From positions 124,001 through 188,000 of the forward strand of contig JAENRP010000020.1 in the NCBI GenBank assembly GCA_024741835.1: DNA of 64,000 nucleotides, read 5' to 3'. A program made the translations under genes and the position numbers. This stretch comes from Diplocarpon mali (taxonomy: Eukaryota > Ascomycota > Leotiomycetes > Helotiales > Drepanopezizaceae). Under the pieces are notes generated by a model, which saw nothing but the letters and a program-made list of their open reading frames with translations, did no database searches and was not told the origin of the DNA. Shown here in pieces: positions 33,193 through 43,678 of the stretch. Position 1 is the first letter of the stretch. Each line of letters begins with the position of its first letter.

Positions 33193-33944
33193 TTAGGGGG
33201 ATGAATTGACATGAGCCCTTCTTCCTCGTGGGAGTTTTTGCATTTCGCGGTTCGCTTCGTCCTTCCCCTCACTTTTCTCTTTCAAATCATCTCCTGATAC
33301 ACGGAGCGGGATTGTTGTTTTTGATCTGTGCGAGGACCGTACCGCTGCGTCTGTTACACAGGTGATGCGTCCCGGTTTGCGTTGCGTGTGTCCGATCTGT
33401 CTGCTCTGTTCTGTCTGTTGCCGAGCTGCGAGGGCTTGGAGTAGCGGGTGGTATGGAGAGCGAGAGGTTGGAATGGCATTTGGAGTTGGATTGATTTCAG
33501 TGGATTCTCCTGTGGCTACCGGGACGAGACTCGAATGTGGACAAGGACTGGGAAGGAAGAGCTTGAGCTTGAGCTTGCGTTGGTGCTCGGGCGCGAGGTA
33601 TCGATGCTGGTGCTGATGCGAATACGATTCTTGAATCGCTCTCTGGTAGCACTCATGTCTGTCGTGAGCGGTACTGACCCTGGCAGCTTCCTGCGCAGAC
33701 TTGGGCACTGTGGCAGCAACACGCTCTACCATATGAGGCCACTTGCGGCTTTGCGGGCTGGATGCGCTCGCCGCGGGGGGTTCTCTTTTGGAGCTGGTGG
33801 TTTGGATCTCCCACCACACTTGGAACGCAGGGGCGAGACATGACTTGGGAGGGGCGATTTAGACTCATGGCTTACACGTCCTGCCCGCCATGTCAGAACG
33901 GTGTGAGCGATCTCATCATATATAGGCGCAAGAGCAGTGGCCAT
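33193..33944 (-). CDS. Possible gene, unknown protein
   Basis: This is tentative. An ATG at 33944 begins a 23-residue stretch (MATALAPIYDEIAHTVLTWR and on) that looks coded. A candidate intron starts GTGTAAGCC and ends CCAAG. It would join to a 200-residue frame ending at 33193 that starts WWEIQTTSSKREPP and includes KWPHMVERVAATVPKSAQEA. An alternative donor (GTAAGC, 2 bp further) gives a shorter product instead. I recognise no domain. The second half is basic and low in complexity. The acceptor is AAG, not the usual YAG, so the model is weak. Confidence 0.3.
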
Positions 33945-35478
33945 CTTCGTGGTTCTTGGCGTGTGGGAAAGTTGAAATGATATATTCTTGAAAGCAGAAG
34001 CGGGGTTTGGCTATTGGAGCGAGAGCGGGGTAAACAACGGATGTACATGAAAGACTTCGGTGGCGGCTCGGATCCACATTCTCTTTTGCGTGAGAGATGA
34101 GGATCCGGCGCTGAACTTGGATGAAGAGCAAGGCGGCGACTTCTCCAAAAGGCGAGATGGTTGAGAGTCCTCTCAAGAGCCCAACGTTAGGCTAACTCTG
34201 CGCTGCCTTGCAGCTCCAGAGTCGACCCTCACTCAGATTTCCAGAATTCGATAGCGATGAGAAGAAGATGGATCAGAGGAAGGGCATTAGAATGACTATA
34301 CTGATTCGCAAGCCAAAAGCCGTTGCAACGAAAGTGTCAACAGTATTTCGCGATATTTTCGAACCCTCGCCACATCCAAGCCGCCAACCAACGGAGTCGT
34401 TGGTTTTATTTCTGCATAATACGAACTATTCTTCTTGACCAAGGACCCAGTTGCAGCGTGCACTGTCCTTGCCAGTTTCAAACTACACCACCGAGCTTGG
34501 AACCACCAGCATTGTATCATGTAATACATTGGAAAATACATTAACCTGTTGATTCCAACGAATGGATCCAATCGACGCTTTGAAAAGGAATCCATCATCG
34601 CAAAGGAATCGCAGTATTTACTCTGGCTCGCTTAAGATCTTGGCAGGAACACCACCTCGTCTCTCGTTTGCTACTCTGCACATGTTATCGTCGACGCCCT
34701 CTTGGCCCTTGTCTCATGTATTCAAGCCAATACTTGTTTAGACCAGGAGATATAATGAATACCACCTTCTCGGGCGTATATTCGATTAAATATTCATCCA
34801 GACCAGAGGATATAATGGATACCAACTTCGCGGGCGAAGGAGATGATGGCAAAGACTCATCTACGTGCGTCTATCTCTTTGATCATGGGTTTAGATTGAA
34901 GCTTGTAGGGTCGTGGTTCGAATCCCTGAGCCCCTTGCATGCGATGGAAAACATATCGCTGCATAGGCCTGGCATCAAAATCTCTAATGGAAAACGATCT
35001 TATGATATCCGAAATCGGACTGCGCTTTGCTTGTCTGCTGAGTGTTACAAAAGTCACCAGATTGTGCACGATGATGCACACAATATCACTGCTGGAGGTT
35101 GAAACTTTTCTCCAAGCATGCAGTCTACCAGGGCCAGAAAATCGCTAAAAGACTCCAGATTGCTGACGCAGATGGCAGTTGCGAATGGGCACAAGAGGCG
35201 TATGCATCTGCACCTGTCGACAGCCATTATCATCTCCCTTTAAATCTGGCGAGGGCTGCCCTCTACTATTCCACGTTTCCCATCTCTTTACTCCAACTAA
35301 ATCGTAGCCAAAGTTTTGCAGACCCCTTAGTTCGTGCTATCACTATCAAGCGATTCGGACTCTTTGTCGAATCCATAAAATGGCTTTGAATAGCTATTAC
35401 GACATGACGTTGGTCCTCACCTTGAATCGATGCTTTAGAGTTTGCTGACCAGATTTATTTAGCCCCTTTAACTTCCAG
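33945..35478. other. Sparse region upstream of a BTB-like gene
   Basis: AT-richer sequence with no convincing gene. A frame at 34668-35102 (144 aa) is open across a 60-bp tandem duplication but shows no domain. A tRNA-like B box at 34915-34925 has no matching fold. Confidence 0.5.
34719..34838. repeat. 60-bp tandem duplication
   Basis: Two units lie at 34719-34778 and 34779-34838, sharing an AGACCAG...GATATAATG-GATACC-A-CTTC-CGGGCG core. The period is exactly 20 codons, so the overlapping open frame reads YSSQYLFRPGDIMNTTFSGV and then a second diverged copy. Confidence 0.8.
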
Positions 35479-36249
35479 ATGATCAAGATAAAATTTGCCG
35501 GAAGTCGCCATCACGATCTCAACATTCCAAAAGCTCGTGCGTGTGCTGAGTCGAAATTCTTTTTGGATCTCTGCGAAGCTTTGAATGCTCAAGACCTCAG
35601 CGCCGAAATGCTTCCAGACTTCTTAATATTCGGCATTGCCCCGGGTAATGAGCAGGGGAAAATATATGAATTGTTTAGGTGTTTCATGCATTGGCTTTAC
35701 ACGGCCGAAATTAATCAGCACGGGACCATGACGAATACTCCGCTCTGCGACGTGTTGAATTTTGGGAATACAATCGAGGCGCCAGCATTCTTGAATGCTG
35801 CGTTCTTCGAGCTCCACTTCCAGATCACTCATGGGGTGCTTTCAGTGGAAGAGGGAATCCTTTTCGCCAGAGCGGATCGTATCAAGCAACACTGCGAGTA
35901 TCTTTGGGCTCGCGCGGTTGTCCGAGAGTATGATGGTTGTTTTGAAGATGCAATCACGGTGTATGACCACGCTCGTAGGTCCGGGCTTGAAGAGATGTTC
36001 TGGGAAAAGAAGAAGGTTTTTCTCTTTGCGCTCGACTGCGCGGCCTGGCTGGGAATCGAAAATGCAGGTGTGCGGGACATGCTTCGGAGAAATATATACT
36101 TTGAAGGCGCTACTGAAGTCTCTATTGACCCTGTGATGCTCACCGAACGCATAGCTCGGTTTGGAAGAGAACAGAGCGGTCCCCCCTGGTCTGCAGCGAA
36201 CTACGCGAAATATATCACAAAGATGTCGGCCTACGATTCGGACCAGTAG
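35479..36249 (+). CDS. BTB/POZ-like protein
   Basis: A single-exon frame of 256 aa. The N-terminal 100 residues follow a fungal BTB pattern: a beta-strand start (MIKIKFAGSRHHDLNIPK), a helix with ACAESKFFLDLCEAL, and the helix YELFRCFMHWLYTAEI that corresponds to the F-x-x-F-x-x-W-L-Y segment of the other BTB genes in this window. BTB domains mediate dimerisation or cullin-3 binding. The rest is helical without a known domain, and the C-terminal zinc-like motif of the two BTB genes further right is absent. The ATG directly follows a CTTCCAG, so an upstream exon is possible. Function unknown. Confidence 0.65.
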   Translation: MIKIKFAGSRHHDLNIPKARACAESKFFLDLCEALNAQDLSAEMLPDFLIFGIAPGNEQGKIYELFRCFMHWLYTAEINQHGTMTNTPLCDVLNFGNTIEAPAFLNAAFFELHFQITHGVLSVEEGILFARADRIKQHCEYLWARAVVREYDGCFEDAITVYDHARRSGLEEMFWEKKKVFLFALDCAAWLGIENAGVRDMLRRNIYFEGATEVSIDPVMLTERIARFGREQSGPPWSAANYAKYITKMSAYDSDQ

Positions 36250-37116
36250 CCAAGCAAGAAATATAACAGACCTGACCAATCTCAGAGCGCAAGTGACTGT
36301 GCGAGCTCCTGAGAAAACAAAAGGACTAAGAAGAGTGGTGCAGGTTGATTGATTTCAATATTTGCGATGATACCAGACGAGTTTATGATTGCTGCTTCTC
36401 AAAGTCCTAGTCATTCTGGATGGATTCCAGGAAGAATCGAGAGTTATCATATCCGAATCACCGAGTCTTGTCGTATTCATGGGTGAGAAGGGCTCTAGAG
36501 GAGCAATGGTAGGGCTGTAATGTTCAAGTTGAGGGTCTTTGATTCTTTGTATAGCATCGTAGTAGCTCGTAAGGACCCAAAATTAATGTGGATTGAAGAC
36601 CAAACGTCCGCCCCTTTGCATATCAGGCGCTATGTATGAAATAACTCTTTAGAAATATTTGAATATAGAAGGCATTGATACTGTTCTTAGGGTGAAGTTG
36701 AGTTTGAGCCCCTGATCACCAGAGTGAATAACATCCAGTTACCTACCGACTGCCACGAAGTCTCGTGTTCCTACCTTGAATATTCTCGCCTAGAGACTAC
36801 CAAGTCAGATCTCCGATTAGACAGAATGCTTCAAATTCATCACAGTGTTTTGTATACACACCATTTTTTAAAATCAAGTGTTCGGTTCACCGCGCATGAC
36901 AACTCTTGCACAGCTAATTTGCAAGACCTGGGAAGGGTCCGGGCGATCTTGTGACAGGTTTCATCACTGTTAATACTTGGTCACTTCATATATGATTGCA
37001 CAACCTCCGTGTATATCGTGAAGAGTAAGTGGCACAGCCGTTGGGTCCTGCGCTAGAACCAAGCGAGTTTCTGACGACTCTGAATCACTTTTGGTATACC
37101 CGAGGATCCCACAGCA

Positions 37117-37648
37117 TTGAGCTTGGAGTCCCGCCCATCACGTACCTGGCCTCGAGATGCGGATCTTTTCTTCGCAATATTGGAGTTCCTGCGGCTCCGC
37201 CGGAAGGAAACTGGCCTCGACGATATCACTCGCCTCCCGAAGAGACTTTTATTCGTGCCGTTTCCCATCCAGTCGAGCTCCTACGTACCGGAACCCGTGC
37301 GAGAACATTCGGTGGAAATCAAGTCCTCGGATTTTCCACAAGAGGCATTCGAAACGACCATGACAACTGGGTTTTCGGGGGGATTTTATGATAGTGCGGG
37401 CGATTCACCTCTAGGTCCAATGACACTCTCGGGCTCTGCAAGTAGGAGATATGTCGGCCAGATTACTGGGGCTCCCAGATTTATGACAAGTGCTTCTTGA
37501 GCCGTCTCTGAGATACCAGCACTCGGCTATAGCAAGAGTGATGCCCTGTATCATCAGACTCGGGCCGGAAGAGGCACTTTTGTCCTGGGATCAAGCTGGC
37601 GATGATGATGATGAGCGGCATGGCGATCTTCTCTATGATAGGATCTAA
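37117..37648 (+). pseudogene. Coding-like fragment, frame broken, abutting an LTR-like element
   Basis: One frame runs 37117-37500 and looks coded (for example ADLFFAILEFLRLRRKETGL). A second frame, shifted by one, takes over at about 37490 (CIIRLGPEEALLSWDQAG) and ends at 37648 inside the LTR-like element. No intron cleanly joins the two. It may be the remains of a gene cut by the insertion. No domain is recognised. Confidence 0.3.
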
Positions 37649-37741
37649 AGGTGTAGATTCTGAGGTCTATGGAGCTGCAGGAGTATATATACAAGGTATG
37701 ATTACATAAGCATTAATCTCCAATCCTTGTATATTCTAACA
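37636..37741. mobile_element. Solo-LTR-like element, copy A
   Basis: This 106-bp segment reads, on the minus strand, TGTTAGAATATACAAGG...ATCA, so it has TG...CA ends. It is flanked by CTCTA on the left and CTCTC on the right, a 4-of-5 match to a 5-bp target duplication. Its body matches copy B at 54842-54938 in inverted orientation, differing by a short insertion and several transitions. Confidence 0.7.
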
Positions 37742-39082
37742 CTCTCTAAATGTGGTCTTCGCTAGGAAAACAAAAAGACGCTCAAGCCAGTCATTGACTA
37801 CCTCGCCCACCTTGGTTCCAAGGGTAGCGCTCCAGACCAATGTGCACTGCGGCGATTCAGAGCATACTAACATGAAGCTATGCAGCTTTAGTATTTAATA
37901 AACTGCAAAATAGAAAAACACATATGCCGTATCTCATCCGTATTGATAGGTTCTATTGCATGATTGGTCTCTAGTAACGATTGTATATAGTAGTAGAACC
38001 ATGTTTACCCATCGGGAGCTGTATTACTAAGGCTTGGCTCATGCGATTTCAGGATCTTCACGTCCCAAACAATATCCGCAGCTCTTGAACAGAGTCTGGC
38101 TACAGCCCTTCCCCCTCCTTGACTTTGCAAGCAACGATTCGTCTCTGCGTCAAACGCTCTTGTCTAGCTATTCTCCCTTGTTATCGATAAACGCAAGGTC
38201 AAGCTCTTGTCAGGTGATGAGATAAGCGAGGGCAGTATCTTCGCTCAATTTTGCCTTTCCTTGCCTTGTCTTACCATCCATCACCCAACCCTCCACCATG
38301 ACGCCTTGCGATCTCACGTACACCTTGGAGCACGCCACTAATGCCAAGATGTTTTATGAAATCGAAACGGCCCTTGATGACAGTTCAGAGCGGCATTAGC
38401 AATACAGCATGAACAGCTCCAGACCATCCTGATGTTCAGCAATCACCAGCCCTTGCCGACCTGCTACCATCACAACGCCGGATCAGAAGCCTGCGACCAG
38501 CAGTAAGCACGGCAGTGACAAAGCACCTCTCTTCCAGCCAATCCATCGTCATGGCATGCTTGGTTTATTCAGCAAAGATGCGGCACCTCGAGGAAGCTAT
38601 CAAGTTCTAATTGGACTCAGCCCGAAACTCGATACTGACATCCACGAAGCGGGATCTCCATGGCTGCATCTCCCCTCCGCGGTGCCCGTGGCATGCTGGT
38701 GAACAATGCGAGCCAGTGCGCGTGTTGTCTCTGGAGAGCGGGTGAAAGGTGTGGAATTCGGAGATACGTGCTGGCTTACGATTGTTTGTTTGTAAGGAGC
38801 CAAGAGAGCCCTCGGCTGATGTAAGCACAAGCTCTCCTATCAAAAGCTTGTACAGATGGAGTGGTGCTCGATGGTTTTGTTGGAGGGTATATAGTGATTG
38901 GGATCTCTTGTTTTGGTGTTCAATTTCTCATTTTCATCCGTTCAAAACATTTCTCGATTCGCTTGCGTATGTCACTTGGTCACTTGGCCACTTCAGACTT
39001 ATATCGAGCTTAGCCTTTGAATACCTCCGCCCTCCAACCCCAGACCTCTAATTTCATCTATTCTCGCCAAATATCCTCAAAC

Positions 39083-40951
39083 ATGACGGACATGCTGAGA
39101 GAAGCTCCGTTGGGTCAAATCATCCGCTGGGCTACGAAGAACAAGCTCCTCAAATACCCAGAAGAGCGCGACGACTTTGATCTGCCTTCCACATACAGCA
39201 CCCTGCTCGACGCGGCAGAGACGAAGACTCCTATCCTAAGCAGAACCAACACCCGCGGAACCAACCATGCTGTTGAGTCAGAACATCAACGCACGCGCGC
39301 ATCATCTCCCTTGTCAAGTGATTCGGGAATCGCAGAGACATCAGAGCTAGAGGACGCAGAGACAGAAAAGGAGGAACGCTCACCTTACACTGCCGCGGAC
39401 AAGGACGTCGAGGCTCTATCGCTTAATCGTACTAGGAGTCGTCTGGAAGCCATGCCCTACACCGAAGCCCGTCTCGAGCTCGAAGCTGAACTCTCGCTTG
39501 CTCGCACCGAGACCAGGCCCATCGTTCCCTTGAAGACATCGGACGGTAACATACTCGTCGACTGGTATACCACGGATGATCCGGCCAACCCACAGAACTG
39601 GAGCGATGCAAAGCGTGCGTTTGTCTCCACCGTCATCTGTCTCTATACTTTTGTCGTCTACACAGGCTCGGCAATATACACCTCTAGCGAAGAGGGATTG
39701 ATTCGTGAATGGGGTCTCCGCCCAGTCGACGCATCACTTCCTCTGTCTCTCTATGTCCTCGCTTACGGCATTGGACCTCTTATTTGGGCACCTCTCTCCG
39801 AAATCCCAGTCATCGGCCGCTCGCCAGTGTACGCCAGCACCATGGCACTCTTCACCATTCTCTCACTCCCAACCGCAATGGTCAATAATTTCGCCGGCCT
39901 CCTCGTCCTCCGATTTCTTCAAGGCTTCTTCGGTTCACCCTGCCTCGCCAACGGTGCTGCCACTATGCAGGACATGTACTCGCTCCTCCACCTTCCCTAC
40001 GCCCTCGTAGCCTGGGTCTCCGCCGCCTACTGTGGTCCCGCGCTCGGCCCCTTACTCTCCGGCTTCGCAGTCACAGCCAAAGGCTGGCGCTGGTCTCTCT
40101 GGGAGATCCTGTGGGCAGCCGGCCCCATCTTCCTCGTGATGATCATGCTCCTCCCTGAGACATCAACCCCCAACATCCTGCTCCGCCGCGCCAAGCGTCT
40201 CCGCAAGCTCACGGGAGACAATCGTCTCATGTCCCAGTCCGAGATCGATCAGAAGGAAATGACGGCATTCAAGATCCTCGCCGAAGCCATTGTCAAGCCT
40301 ATCGAGATTACATTCAAAGACCCCGCCATTGCATTCGTCAACCTCTACACGGCCATCATCTACGGCATCTACTACTCCTTCTTCGAGGTCTTCCCGTTGG
40401 TGTACCCGGTCTCCTACGGGTTCTCGCTCGGCATGGTCGGCGTCGTGTTCACATGCATCCTGATCGCATGTATGATCGGCATCGCCATCTACTGCGCGTA
40501 CCTGTACTTCTACCTCGTGCCGGACATCATGAAGAACGGGCTGCGCGTGCAGGAGTCCCGCTTAGTGCCTGCTCTATTCGCGTGTTTCGGGCCGACGATC
40601 GGACTCTTCATGTTCGGATGGACCGCCCGAGAAAGTATCCACTGGATCGCCCCTACCATCGGCATCACGATCTACGGAGCGAGTGTGTTTGTCGTCATGC
40701 AATGCATCTTCGTCTACGTGCCGTTGTCGTATCCGCAGTATGCTGCTAGCCTGTTCGCCGGCAACGATTTCCTGAGAAGCGCTTTTGCATGTGGCAGCAT
40801 TCTGTTTGGGAGGCCGCTGTTTGTTCATCTAGGCGTGGGGAAGGGGGTCTCGGTGCTGGGTGGCTTGAGTGTGATTGGGATCATTGGGATGTTTGCGCTG
40901 TGGGTGTTTGGGGCTAGGTTGAGAGCTAGGTCTAAGTTCGCCATGAGCTAG
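39083..40951 (+). CDS. MFS drug:H+ antiporter, DHA1 family (Flr1/Mdr1-like)
   Basis: This is a plasma-membrane exporter of the 12-TM DHA1 class, whose members pump out azoles, benomyl, methotrexate and similar compounds by proton antiport. It is a single exon of 622 aa. The start at 39083 (MTDMLREAPLGQIIRWATKN) gives the family's cytosolic N-terminus with FGQIIR-like and PEE-like blocks, before an extra Ser/Glu-rich disordered stretch (about 55-150). Then follows DWYTTDDPANPQNWSDAKR, the DHA1 hallmark before TM1. The motif YVLAYGIGPLIWAPLSEIPV is in TM2, and GSPCLANGAATMQDMY is in the TM4-TM5 antiporter region. TM5-6, the loop and TM7-12 are complete and intact. No regulator gene is adjacent. 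Substrate unknown. Confidence 0.92.
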   Translation: MTDMLREAPLGQIIRWATKNKLLKYPEERDDFDLPSTYSTLLDAAETKTPILSRTNTRGTNHAVESEHQRTRASSPLSSDSGIAETSELEDAETEKEERSPYTAADKDVEALSLNRTRSRLEAMPYTEARLELEAELSLARTETRPIVPLKTSDGNILVDWYTTDDPANPQNWSDAKRAFVSTVICLYTFVVYTGSAIYTSSEEGLIREWGLRPVDASLPLSLYVLAYGIGPLIWAPLSEIPVIGRSPVYASTMALFTILSLPTAMVNNFAGLLVLRFLQGFFGSPCLANGAATMQDMYSLLHLPYALVAWVSAAYCGPALGPLLSGFAVTAKGWRWSLWEILWAAGPIFLVMIMLLPETSTPNILLRRAKRLRKLTGDNRLMSQSEIDQKEMTAFKILAEAIVKPIEITFKDPAIAFVNLYTAIIYGIYYSFFEVFPLVYPVSYGFSLGMVGVVFTCILIACMIGIAIYCAYLYFYLVPDIMKNGLRVQESRLVPALFACFGPTIGLFMFGWTARESIHWIAPTIGITIYGASVFVVMQCIFVYVPLSYPQYAASLFAGNDFLRSAFACGSILFGRPLFVHLGVGKGVSVLGGLSVIGIIGMFALWVFGARLRARSKFAMS

Positions 40952-43678
40952 GCTGGGTCTGAAGCCTGGGGCGGATGATGTGGCCGGGCAATGGGTACAG
41001 CGTGATTAGTGATAGGGGAGTAGAGATTGCTGGCGTCGGGTTTCCAATGGGGCAGCGGGGCGTTCGGAATGGACGGAAATCCACCGGGTGCGGATGCACG
41101 TGGATGGGCTCACTCAAAATTCATAGAGCCTGCACAATAGTCCTTGGAAATCACGTATACTGGACAGTGCTAGCAGTGAGACTACATACGTCCCCACGTC
41201 CCCACGCCTCGCACAAACTTCTCCCCCTCCCCAAGCATCCCCTCAACCCCCATCATAGACCCTCAGCACAACCTCGCCTCTCACCACTAAATCCACCTTC
41301 CCAGGGGTCCCTGGGTGTCAGGGTTAATCGTGTTGGTGGCTCTTGGTATCGAGTTGCAACCTTGACAACCATCTTGTTGACGCTACCAATGAAAACACCA
41401 CTCAAAGTCTAGTCTTGAGCCCGTGAGGAGAAGGTAAACAAAAACAGGACTTGCAGGCCCGTTTGTGTCAACCCTAACCGTGCCGCAGCAGCTCACCATT
41501 GTAGAAGCAAATCAGAACAGCACGGGAGAGTAAAAGAAAGAGACGAAAAAGTGCATCTGAGAAGCCCATGCTGGATAACGCCCCTCCCGAGCTGAGGCGA
41601 TAGTCTCCGCAAGGGCACCGTCTCAAGCGGTGTTGTTGCTGATCCGTCGTCCGAAGCGCGACTTTGACGCGCCGACTAGATCAGGTTGGCCGGCCAAGGA
41701 CAAAACGCAGTAGGACTACCTTTCCTTCCCTTACCTAAGCATTGGTTCCTGCGGCATCTCGCCTCGGCTTTTGCTTAGACGAGGCGCTAGCGGGTACTCG
41801 AGCGCCCGAGTCACGAGAATCGGGAGGAGGATCAATATCTCGTCCTGGGGCAGATGCCGCTGTGACATTGGTTAGAAATGAGCACGTTGCAAACCCGTGT
41901 TGATCCGCCCGAGCAATGAGTACCGCAGTGCTGTATATGTATTTGGCAAGGAGAGGTGGTACTGACCTCGGAAGTCACGAGAAATCTGCTATCACTCCCT
42001 CACTAAATCCACCACTGCCCTAACACTTGGCCGTGAACTTCCATTCGATTGTGTTTTGGGACGACGGCCCTGCCTGATTCGTCTTCTGATACTTCCCATT
42101 CCATTGTTCATAGTTCATCTCTGCGCATCTCCGACCTGAGTCCGAGAGGACCTTCTGAAGCTAATATGTCCCCGTTCCAGCAAGCAATAGCAAAATATGG
42201 TGGGCTAGACCACGGTGTTCATCTCTTCGGCAAGTCCGGAAAATTGAAGGATAGCTTTGAAGAAAGCTGGGGCTTTGCAGAACCACTTAGGTTCGGGCAG
42301 GCAGGCCTCCATGGCATGTAATCCTGAGTCCAGGGCTGAGACGAAGTTATGGCAGAGAGCTAAGTGAGTGGGAGTTGTTGGCTTCTTTTCACAAGATCTC
42401 CAGGTCTTGCACGTTGGGACACGCTCTTTGGTACCTTATGAAATGGGACAGACCTGGCTGTCAGTCTTGTCGGTCGAGAAGTAGGCAGAGACGCGCTTTC
42501 GCTTCCTTATCCCTTGCTCGTTCCTCTCTCTCTCTTCCTTGTTTAGAGGTAGATATCAGCAAATCCATCTACTGGCTTGTTCTTGTCCTATAGTCTTTCT
42601 TTCTGCAAGTCGGAAATGTCCCCGGCTGACAGAAGAGGTCCGACTTGCATGCATATAGTTGTAATGCACGACGAACGCCTCTCCGGCTGCAGTGTCACGA
42701 GACTCTGCGCTGTAGATTAAAGAAGTGTCAGGATCTTGCTATCTCACATGTTGTAGCGAGAGAAACCAGCACTTGCAGCGCTCACCTTGTCTCTTCCGAC
42801 AGCTTGTCTGCTTTCTCGACTCCTGAGGTGTTTTGCATATCATATCCACCGTAACGTAGATGTCCGATTCCTGTGTAGGATTTCTTTGGATTTGCCCCCC
42901 TGAGTGATGGCTGTCCAATAAACAGATGACTTGGGCCGATGTCCCCAGCGGCCAAGAAGAAGAAACACCGGCAAGCGGCAATGGCACCAAGAGCACGTGA
43001 GCCACCCGCTAAGCCACGACGTCTCTAGCGCTTCCACCCCTTTTGCTGGAGAAGACGAGCCACGGTCTCTAATTCAACTCGGCTTGCGCAACCTCGCTCC
43101 TCGACGTCGGGGATACACTGTACCACCGCTTCTCTTCTCGTCATTCTCTCTCGAATCCAATTGCGCCCTTGATCGTCTCTCCGTGGTACGTTCTGCTCTC
43201 TATCTGCACATAAATATTCCCTAGGCCCTTGATATGACAGCTTCGGCATCCCTGTCTACGGCCGAAACCCCTTTTACCCTACGACTATCCATGATCTTTT
43301 CTCTCCTTCTTTCTCGCCCCCCCCGACTAACAACCAACCCGCTGGCAGCAGATCAATATCACCAGCGATAGCCTCGCATCTCACTTCTACAGCGACTGCT
43401 ATAACTGTGAAGGATTGTTAACAGGACGATTAATTTGGTACGTGCCAGTTGTATGCATACTTTGCGCCCTTTGCTCCCTCCCATCAATACGAACAATCAA
43501 TGCGAAAAATGTCTGCATGCATTCGAATCCAGAATTGTGCTTAGGTCCTTCTGATACTGCGCAAGCAATCAAGACGTCTACATGAAAAAGCTAATACTAA
43601 ATCCCCTGTGCCAGAATCCTACCTCGCGCTTTCCTTCACGACAAACACAGTCGATCCTTCTACATCTCTGTCAAGACA
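40952..43678. other. Long gene-free stretch upstream of the septin gene
   Basis: 2.7 kb without a convincing gene. A 90-codon frame at 42049-42321 ends in a segment with MSPFQQAIAKYGGLDHGVHL that might be coded, but has no support. C/T-rich tracts at 43130-43330 fit a septin promoter or long 5' UTR. Confidence 0.5.

Larger units (their letters stand above)
36250..39082. other. Gene-poor, AT-rich region with an LTR relic and coding debris
   Basis: This holds the 3' side of the BTB-like gene, a coding-like fragment (37117-37648), an LTR-like element (37636-37741) and the upstream region of the MFS gene. The sequence at 36300-37050 and 37750-38300 shows nothing else. Confidence 0.5.

Noticed and set aside
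34840..34940. tRNA gene suggested by a B-box-like GGTTCGAATCC at 34915-34925
   Set aside because: The T stem beside it pairs poorly, no A box lies at the right distance, and no acceptor stem can be formed.
37613..37635. Extension of the LTR similarity beyond copy A (GCGAT...TCT similar to the flank of copy B)
   Set aside because: The match is short and gapped, and both elements already end in TG...CA with flanking 5-bp near-duplications at 37636 and 54938.
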